The notes under the pieces are model-generated. The model saw only the letters and a list, made by a program, of their open reading frames with translations. It made no database searches and was not told where the DNA came from. Shown piece by piece: positions 56,494-64,000 of a DNA stretch of 64,000 bases (position 1 is the first letter of the stretch; each line of letters opens with the position of its first letter). This DNA is from Candolleomyces eurysporus (lineage: Eukaryota; Basidiomycota; Agaricomycetes; Agaricales; Psathyrellaceae): the NCBI GenBank assembly GCA_027579435.1, contig JANBPK010000919.1, positions 1 to 64,000 of the forward strand. The letters are read 5' to 3'. The translations under genes were made by a program, and so were the position numbers.

Positions 56494-58854
56494 TCAAAGC
56501 TTCCGCCGTTTTCCCTGGCCTTGAGTTGAAGCTTCAGCACTCTTTCGCTTAACGCTTTCTACCAGCTTTTGCAGAGTAGGATTACTGGGCCCGTTGGTGG
56601 CAGCAGAAAGCGCGGTCTTAGACGACTCTGGTTCAGTGGCTCGCTTCTGGGTTCTTTTTCTTCGTTCATCCAAAAGTGCGGACATTCCCTTCGTCTTCTT
56701 GAAACTGTAGATTAACGATTCGTAAGTGTACCATGTAACACACCACAAATGAGAACATACTGAGGATTGCTTGGATCAATGGCAAACTGGTGATCCTCGT
56801 GAAGGACCTTGAACCGTTCATCCTGGACGTCGAGCACGAAATCTTCCTGCGTTTCGTCTTCTCTTTGCTTGTCCTTCTTGCCCTTCTTCCGCTTTCCACC
56901 CTTTTCAGCCTTGAGGACGGCCTTGAAGTCGAAATGCTTGGGTTCAGCATCGGGATTATTAGAAGATACGAGCAAAGCAAGTTCTTCTGTTGTTGCCTCT
57001 TGGCCTCTCCCACTAACTTCAGCCATTTGCTTTTCGCTGCCTTTCTTCTTTTTGCCCTTGCTGACAACGCGAGGTCGATCACCATCGCTAGCGTTATCTT
57101 CTTCACTCCCCCCTTCAAAGAAGTCATCCTCCACCTCCCGTTCCTTCCCTTTACTAGCCACCTTGTCTTTCATCTCTTCCTTCCTCTTCTTTCGCTTTTC
57201 CCTCATTTTCCTCTGATATTTGCCCAGCGTGGTCTCGTCCTCATTGTTGGTCTTTCCAGTTAGACCAGGGGTGAAGGTGATCTCCATGTCCACATCGTCG
57301 TTGTTCTCATCGCCCCACCCCTCTGGCATGGCTTCGTCGTTNCCCCCCGAGCAGTAGCGCACGCAGTTTATCGCGGTCGGCCTTCTTGTCCTTCCTCGGC
57401 CTGGAGCTCTCGCCTTCGGACTCTGACCCGGACGAACTAGCAATATACGCCCTGAAGTCGCCGTCTTCGATTTCTTGGCGGGTCAAGTTTCGACGGGTGA
57501 CCTTATTCCGTTCCGCGTCGTCTTCGTCCCAGGTCAACTTCACTTTTGAATGCCGCAAGGCCTACGAAACCTCAGAGACTGGGGTAGAAGAGATGGAAAG
57601 ACCACTAACATCAGTTACGAAGTCGATACCCTTGGCTGACGTTCCTTCGATATCTGTAGCCTTGTCTCTGTTTTTTTTGCACTTTAGTTTCAATCAACTG
57701 AATTAAAAGAGTGGCATACCTAGGCTCGTTATCGAACGTCATGTCCTCAGGCACAAAGCTTAGGTCAAACATGTTGGCCGACCGTTCTAGCTCTGTGCCT
57801 TGGAGTTCGTCGTAGATATGAGACGCTGCTTCGACGGTATCACAAGTGACAATGGCATAATAATACCTAGAAATAGTCAGAAACTAGGATTGGGTGAACA
57901 CTGAAGGGGACACTTACCGAAGTCGTTCAAGTTGATATTTCCTGAGGGCACTATCGTCGACTTCGTCCTCTCCACCGAGCTCATACAGACTCTTCTCAGT
58001 GATCTCTTCGGAATTCTTCTTTTTCTTGAAAATCTCCATCGGAGGTCCTTCTTTTTCTTCTCGTGCCATCCGTTCCTTTCCAAAATCACTAGGATAGACA
58101 ACGACGCTCAAGACTTTGCCCCGAACAACATTGACCTGCGGTGTTTCCTTCAGCGATCGTTTAGCATTATTGGTATGCTTTTTCTTGGGAACCGAGGAAG
58201 AGAGCGGGGCAGTCGGCGAAACCAAGGAGGAGAATATCTTGTACAAGTGAGCCGCACGAACGTGATCCCAGTCAAGGTTTACGACAGCTAACCGTCGTGT
58301 CCGGTGCTCTTCCTGCTCTTCATCAGATTGCCCGGTTTGCTCTTTGGCATAAGCCGCTGCCTGAGCATCTAGGTCGGCAAAGTTGTCTTCGTCCAAGTCG
58401 ATCTCGGCTAATGGATCTTCGTCCTCTTCAGGAGCATCCGAGTCGTAGCCAAGTCTGACGATGCCGCCAGTATCACTTTCGCTGTCGTCCTCCTGCTTGT
58501 CGTCTTCTTCGTCTGAAGACTCCATGAGGACTTCTCCACGAGCATAATCGGGCCGCTTGGGTGCGTCTTCTTCATCCTCATCCTCCTCTAGCCGATAGAA
58601 CCGCTTGAGGTTGTCTTCGTCGTGTGTCGTCGATAGCTTACGACCATACTTGTCGACCCGACCTTTTGCTATAGGCCGATTGAACTTTCAACGGTCGCGT
58701 CTCTAGAGCGTGGAAACGGACCTGAACTATCCTTTTTCTTTTCCTGCTTTAACACGCTCTTGAACCTCTCATCTACAACGACCTTATTCTGTCTCTTCTT
58801 TGGACGACGAAAGCGAGGGTCTGTCTTGAGCCTGGCAAATCTGGGATCTGACAT
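56494..58854 (-). CDS. ESF1: Pre-rRNA-processing protein ESF1
   Basis: Nucleolar factor for 18S rRNA maturation. The start is at 58852-58854 (MSDPRFARLKTDPRFRRPKK), the typical ESF1 N-terminus. Acidic stretches and the first conserved domain follow (RLAVVNLDWDHVRAAHLYKI, VLSVVVYPSDFGKERMAREE, YYYAIVTCDTVEAASHIYDE). The middle has LERSANMFDLSFVPEDMTFD, and the end has a basic Lys-rich region and the NUC153-like C-terminus (DERFKVLHEDHQFAIDPSNP, then FKKTKGMSALLDERRKR). The N at 57342 breaks the frame inside LLLGG/NDEAMPEGWGDE; without it the protein is continuous. Confidence 0.94.
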
Positions 58855-59235
58855 TGTGGTGGGGAGGACTGAAAATTCGTGATGTCCTCGCGTGTGAAGA
58901 TGTCTAAAAAGTATGTGACCCCATATAGATCAAAGACCCAAGGTATTGGAATGACGCGAAGGCCGGTTGTCGAGCGACCATCTGCGACCATCAGAGCCGC
59001 GTTGTATAAAGGAGCCAGCAGTCCCCATGGTCACTTTCCCAGCTTCTTCGTTCTTTCTTTCCCCCCCCTTTTCGTGAGTATTTCATGCCCAGTTCCTGAG
59101 TGCAACGGGTCCTAATCTCCACCAGTCTCTTCGTTCAGCCTTTGGCCGCAGGCGCGCCGTCCTTCAGCAGCCTTTTTACTTTCGTTCTTTCCAGCTTTGT
59201 CCCAATCGTCTTAATCCACTCCGGTAGTATCCATT
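58855..59235. promoter_or_regulatory. Divergent promoter of ESF1 and the secreted repeat gene
   Basis: TATAAA at 59005-59010 points toward the secreted repeat gene, 226 bp before its ATG. The rest is pyrimidine-rich. No ORF is supported. Confidence 0.5.
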
Positions 59236-59953
59236 ATGTTCATGCGTTCCTTCGTCTTCGTTGCTCTGGCAGCTGCTCAGGCCTTTGCCATCCCACTGGC
59301 CAAGCTAGAGGCAGTAAGTATAAGTCGTGCACTTGATCAGGGCCGTGTTGACCAAGTGCTCTTACAGAGGTCCACAGAGCCACTGGCTGCACGCCAGGGC
59401 ATCCCTGTCGAGGTCAAGGCTAGGGAGCCTAGCACCATCATCCTCACGAGCCGCTACGTCGAGCCATCTTCACTGGAAGCCCGTCAGGCTCCAGGCTCGA
59501 TCCCAGCCGAGGTCGCAGTCAAGTCCGACGGAAACACCATTTCCGTTTACCGACGCGATGGTGCAGAATCACCTCTGGCTATCCGACAGGCACCTGGAAG
59601 CATCCCTGCTGAAGTCCCCGTCAAGTCGGATGGGAACACCATCACTCCTTACCGCCGCGACGAGTTCGAGTCACCCTTGGCCATTCGACAAGCTCCTGGC
59701 ACTATCCCAGCTGAAGTTGCGGTGAAGTCTGATGGAAACACCATCACTGTTTATCGTCGTGACGAGCTGGAATCACCCTTGGNCCATCCGACAAGCACCA
59801 GGCTCGATTCCAGCAGAGGTTGCCGTCAAGTCTGATGGAAACACCATCTCTGTTTACCGTCGCGAAGAGGACCTCGCTGCTCGACAAGCACCAGGTTCTA
59901 TCCCAGCTGAAGTCGCCGTCAAGTCCGACGGAAACACCATTTCCGTCTACTAA
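59236..59953 (+). CDS. Secreted kexin-processed tandem-repeat protein
   Basis: The ATG at 59236 opens a signal peptide (MFMRSFVFVALAAAQAFA). A 57-nt intron (GTAAGTATAA..CTTACAG) follows LAKLEA. After a diverse pro-region, five near-identical repeats begin at 59482, 59584, 59686, 59789 and 59882, each with QAPG(S/T)IPAEV and VKSDGNTI. The period is exactly 102 bp (34 codons) for the first three steps, once the N at 59783 is ignored, and 93 bp for the last. Each of the first four repeats ends in Tyr-Arg-Arg, a kexin site, and the last ends in Tyr then stop. This is the architecture of Kex2-processed repeat proteins that release several copies of a small peptide. The peptide's role is unknown. 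Confidence 0.9.
59482..59950 (+). repeat. Five in-frame tandem repeats (102-bp period) in the secreted protein
   Basis: Units start at 59482, 59584, 59686, 59789 and 59882. The N at 59783 adds one base to the third interval. Units differ by scattered substitutions, many silent, so they are not a recent slippage product. Confidence 0.9.
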
Positions 59954-60779
59954 GGTGTCGCACGAGGAGGTGAAAACATGCTATCGGGACCGACTGATTT
60001 GGACTTTTTTCTTTCGTTTGGATTCAACTTACTTTCTTTCGGTTTTGATTTGACTTTCTTTCATTCATTTACTTTTTACCCTACGCTGGCGGGACTTCAA
60101 TAGCACTGTAAATTAGCTCGCTGTGATGGGATGGAAGAGTGTGGAAGGGGCTATCGTCTGTGTGAACGTGAACTGGTTGATTGAATTCGAGGTCAAGAGA
60201 CGTCCGTTGAAAGCCGGTCGAAGCAGTGTGCATGGATATCTGATTCACCGATGAACCGATCCGACAACACCGAGTCGCTGACCTCACAGCCCCGCCTTGG
60301 GTTGCATCATACATCATACCTATCGTCTTGATGTAGCTAGGTAAAGCGGATGGCTTTGTTGGGGTTGAGAGACCCTATCTATTACTCTAACTGACATTCT
60401 TTGCATCATATGGAAGAGGGAGGCTCCATTTCACCAAGCTTCGCTGGAAATGGGGCCCATTGTTTTTTTTAGGTTCCGCCATGCATTAGTCTGCATTCTG
60501 ACGCAGCAGGTCCCAGGTGGCCACCATAAGTGGCGCTCCGATTGTCCACGGGCCTCTATATAAGGGGGCATATGATAAATAGAGGCCGCGGCGTAGTTGG
60601 GGCATTGCCTCGCCTCCCTCGAATCTCATCTCGGCCGTACCCTCATACCGCTGCCTTGGCAACACTTTCCCTGTGTTCCCCTATAAAAGCCTTACTGAAG
60701 GCACCTAGATTTCTCGAGAGCATCTCTCTGAAGCCGCTTTTTCCTCTTAGCGCCCCTCACATTCCTTCACTCCCTTATC
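59954..60779. other. Intergenic, promoter of the Pro/Tyr-rich gene
   Basis: Contains the secreted repeat gene's T-rich 3' flank, and TATATAA at 60557-60563 and TATAAA at 60682-60687 upstream of the next start. No gene seen. Confidence 0.5.
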
Positions 60780-61497
60780 ATGACAGAATACGACTATTCC
60801 CCAGAGGCCTACGAAAGGTACCTCAACACACAGAGGCGCATCGCTTCCTGGGTCGACCGGACGGAGACGTGCAGACCACAGTTTGCCAACGCCCTGGCCC
60901 CTCCATCCGACTACATGCCTGGGCACGATGAGATGGATTCAAAGCGTCCAGGCCGCCGACTCCAGCGGCGTCGCTCCCATCATTTCAGGTCCAGGTCGCC
61001 CTCCGTCGACTCCTGCTCCTCCGACGAGTATTGCGATGGCCCATACCACCCAGGTCCAATGCCAATGCGATCCGCCCCAGGCCACTTGGGCGGCAGCTTC
61101 CCACCATCTCAGCTGCCTTGGAATCAACCTCCCCCTCCTCCCATGGTGTCCCCGCATAGGACGATGCCACAAAGCTACTATGGCACGCCCCACTACAGGG
61201 ATCTCAAGGCCCGTCAGAGAACCTATTCACATGGACCTCGATACCAGCCTCCACCGCAGCACATGCTCTATTCCCAACCGGTTGCTCCAGGACCGTATCC
61301 TTCCCCTCCAATGTCACCAGGAGTTTATGGGTATCCTCCTGCTCCACCGAGCTATGTCATGATGCCTCAGCAGCGACCGATTGTGGTGAGTCCAGTCCCA
61401 TCTTGAAATCCCTGTAGCCCTTTGAGCGCCTGTCTTTCATTTATTTCGCTTCCGCCTCACGGACTCATGCTAACCCTTCTTACAGTATCTTTCCTGA
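60780..61497 (+). CDS. Pro/Tyr-rich hypothetical protein
   Basis: ATG at 60780. The N-terminal ~45 residues look structured and conserved in style (MTEYDYSPEAYERYLNTQRR, then IASWVDRTE). An Arg/Ser block follows (RRLQRRRSHHFRSRSPSVDS), then a long Pro/Tyr/Met-rich tail (GPRYQPPPQHMLYS.., MSPGVYGYPPAPPSYVMMPQ). A final intron with GTGAGTCC donor and CTTACAG acceptor gives the short end IVYLS; without it the frame ends ten codons later. No known domain. It may be a basidiomycete-specific, disordered RNA- or membrane-associated protein, which is a guess. Confidence 0.8.
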
Positions 61498-62279
61498 ATG
61501 GACTTGTAGATGAAATGGCTATGCCCGCCTACCTCGCATCCTGCCTCGCCAGCGCCCACCATCCTTCATTTCTATGAAACGATATTGTCAGCGACTCGCT
61601 TTCCTGCACCGCAACCACCCTTGCTGCACACCATCGCTAAAGATTCCGGAAAAAAATCTCTTCACCCGACCTTTGGTGACGACGGGGAGGGTTCTTCCCG
61701 GTTCCACTGTCTGGGTCCCCTGTTGCCTGGGTCGGGGCAGACTCCACTCGGCACTCTTTCACGAAGCTGCGATCGCCCTCCAGCAATCACCCACCCACTG
61801 ATAGGTAGCACTATGATTATTGCTTCCTTATGGTTCTAATCTCTGTCACCCTCACCTTGGGCTTTCCCGTGCACGTTGCCTACTAATCAAAGGCGTGTTG
61901 CACAGGTACCGACATTCGGTCTTCGCTCTTGTCACGCTGTATCTTTTTTCGTTCTTCCTATTGCTTTGCGCGTTCTTTTCTCGCACCCTTTTGGTTCATA
62001 CTACGTATCAGTCACGATCACACAACACAAAAATGCATGGTTGCCGGTTGGTTGGTTTTGTACAAGGCTCTCGGTGGTAGACTTCTACTTTTATATCCAA
62101 GCAACACGTTGCAGTAATTCACTGTTACCTCGGGTCTTCTTTGTTGTTGGCTGCGTGTACCTTAGATAGAAGCGATTGCTTCATTAATTCATTAGGACTA
62201 CATGTGCGGTAGATATCAGTATGAAAAGAAAAAATCAAATCATAGTTTGGGGATGTGTGGCAAAAAGGTTTTTTTCGTG
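61498..62279. other. Convergent 3' intergenic region
   Basis: 3' flanks of the Pro/Tyr-rich gene and the EED-like gene. Short frames only, T-rich, no domain and no repeats seen. Confidence 0.5.
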
Positions 62280-64000
62280 TCAAGGATCTGCATTGAGCCT
62301 CCAAATCCAAACCGTAGACCGAGTTCCTACTCCTACAATCACCCGACCGTCACAGGTCATCGCGGTACACAGGAGGCGAGGGCCTCCCGGTTTGCTCGAA
62401 TTCGCCAACTCTACCTCCCAACCCTTGAGCATTGGTGGTTTGAACACGGGAAGTATTCGTNCCCCCCTCCTGCCGCGTTTCAGCGTCGCGCGCTTTGCTG
62501 CTGCTGCTGCTGCCACCTCTCGCCTCTTCACCCAGGTGCATCTCGTCTGTCGCTTCAGCCAATTCATTGCTCGTTTCATCAAAGTTCAGTAGGGAATCCT
62601 TGTGGATAAGCTCCTCCCTGACTTCATCGAACGTGGGCATCTCCCGTGGATCGAGTTGCGCGATACTCGTAATGAGGAAGCGATCGGACTCTGGGAAGGC
62701 GGTAAGGGCGAGGGGGTCATGCTGTCGCGAGACAAAGGCGTGAAGGTGCGGGACCACGTATTGGTTCGGGACAGGTGGGAACGAGTAGATTGTAATAAAT
62801 TTGAAAGAGGCTGTTGGCAGGAGTGTGAATTCGGTGAAGGGATCGAGGGATAATAGACGCCTTACAGCTCTCTAGGTAATCCTGTGGCAACAAGATTAAA
62901 GAATGAAGGGGAAAGACTTTCAATAGAAAGGCAACTCACAGAGGCACAGCCTCGGAAGAACGGGTGCGCAGAGTCTAGATCTTGTTGCAAGGGAGGGAAG
63001 AACCGGTTCATGCCTAACCATCGCCAGACGATGAATTCGCCCGGCTCCAAATAGGTTTTCTTGTTGGTAGAAGAACCTGGGATATTTCTCATCATTGCTG
63101 GGGCACTATGGGTTAGAAGGATGTCATGATCCAACCTGCAAAGATGTACATGAGGCCTGAGATACAAACAGATGTGTGCCCCAGAAAGAAAAAGAAATAC
63201 CATGTTACGGACAACACCCTAGCTTTATGGAGGCGTGAGCTGCTGAAGAGAGGCTTGTCTTTTCGAGTAATCTGGTCGGTATTAATGGCCCTCGCATCCC
63301 AGATTTTGACGCATCTATCCATCTGTATTGACGAATATCTATCTGTTGAGAACATAACGAAATAGAAAGGAAAGAAACTTACGCCGCAGGTGGCGAGGAG
63401 AGGCTGGTACGGATGGAACGCCTATTACAAAATGAGGATTATTGGAGTCGAAAGCAGCTTGAAGAGCTCACAGCTCCAAGGACAGCAGCCTGATGACCAC
63501 CAGACCTCCCGCCCATCAAGACGATGATGCACCGACCAAGCCCGCTCCCCTCAGGCTCGTTTATGTGTAGACCATGAGGAGCACCAGCAAGGCTGGGTTG
63601 CTTGCTCGGGGGCCAATGAGGGTTATTGGGCTGCCTAATGGGTTGGAGAGTCAAATCATAGATCCTGGTGGTCTCATCTCGGGAGGTCGAACAAAAGAGG
63701 TGAGGTATGGTGGGATGAACAGCAAGAGATGTTATAGCCTGATACCAAAGAGATATGAGTGGCGTACAGAGAAAAAGGCAGGTCGAGACCAGGCTCACTC
63801 CTCCGTGGCCACGTAGATACCCGGCCATTCCCGTGCTTTCTGGATTGTAGATGTACAGTAGACTTCCCCGGCTGATGAGGACAAGAGGCTGGTTGAGGGC
63901 ACTGTGGCCCAACACCCACGCAACACAGATCTTGTCTGCAGGGATCAGCTTCTCTGGTGGCTCCTGTACAAGTGTCATAAGTCATAAAAATACAGATGGA
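62280..64000 (-). CDS. EED/ESC-like WD40 protein (Polycomb PRC2 subunit), partial
   Basis: Runs off the right edge, so the N-terminus is missing. Blades in order: CVAWVLGHSALNQPLVLISR with LLYIYNPES, LRGHGG, ITSLAVHPTIPHLFCSTSRD with TRIYDL, GGHQAAVLGAAFHPYQP with CGVDRCVKIWDAR, then WDHDILLTHSAP-type spacing and EFIVWRWLGMNRFF. The C-terminus reads CTAMTCDGRVIVGVGTRSTV, then WIWRLNADP and stop. The long spacer between the VDRCVKIWD blade and the EFIVWRWLG blade, and the final variant blade ending in WIWR, match EED better than generic WD40 proteins. A Ser run (near 62500) is encoded by CTG/GCT-type repeats. The N at 62461 breaks the last exon; ignoring it restores the frame. Confidence 0.72.

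Noticed and set aside
59482..59950. CRISPR-like reading of the regular 102-bp repeats
   Set aside because: The repeats are coding and in frame, without unique spacers, and the genome is eukaryotic.

Overview
The window is nuclear DNA of a filamentous basidiomycete, most likely a mushroom-forming agaricomycete. Genes are dense, lie on both strands and carry many short introns (about 45-100 nt, GT..AG). The gene families fit as well: kexin-type secreted repeat proteins, a Crinkler-type/kinase gene, an expanded mushroom-type P-loop GTPase family, and ordinary single-copy eukaryotic housekeeping genes. I saw no rRNA, tRNA, CRISPR array or intact transposon. Exon models were built by hand from frame continuity, splice signals and family conservation.

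Layout. 1-248: 5' end of a small secreted protein (-). 1.5-9.7 kb: splicing factor PRP17/CDC40 (-), a three-repeat Myb protein with C-terminal C2H2 fingers (+), the SGT2/SGTA co-chaperone (-) and the spliceosomal U-box ligase PRP19 (+). 9.7-25.6 kb: an accessory block of four copies of one GTPase gene (three intact, one broken), separated by decayed copies of the PRP19 3' end. A Crinkler-like/protein-kinase gene (-) lies inside the block, between a broken piece of the neighbouring oligopeptide transporter and the broken GTPase copy. 25.6-28.5 kb: the intact OPT transporter (-). 30.9-36.6 kb: TauD/TfdA dioxygenase, ALG10 glucosyltransferase and a Ser/Pro-rich coiled-coil protein (all +). 36.9-46.8 kb: kinetochore scaffold KNL1/Spc7 (-) divergent from a kinesin-6 (+), then uracil-DNA glycosylase (+). 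47-50.1 kb: a C2-domain-like protein (-) divergent from the MTQ2 methyltransferase (+). 50.9-58.9 kb: ADP/ATP carrier (-), PIAS/Siz SUMO ligase (-), NudC (+) and ESF1 (-). 59.2-64 kb: a secreted kexin-processed repeat protein (+), a Pro/Tyr-rich basidiomycete protein (+) and an EED-like WD40 protein running off the right edge (-).

How the genes relate. The flanks are conserved cell machinery: splicing, mitosis, DNA repair, translation termination, SUMO conjugation and ribosome biogenesis. The evolutionarily active part is 9.7-25.6 kb. There a unit of about 3.3 kb (PRP19 3' end plus GTPase) was repeatedly duplicated and a Crinkler-like/kinase gene sits between copies. This looks like a young, fast-changing conflict or allorecognition-type locus, which is inference. 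The second item of interest is the 102-bp-periodic secreted repeat gene at 59.2 kb.

Technical point. The window has 13 single N characters, and almost all touch a homopolymer or short same-base run. Wherever a reading frame can test one (10 sites, judged one by one except for three neighbouring Ns in KNL1 that were judged together), the evidence fits an extra base. I treated all Ns as spurious when building models.
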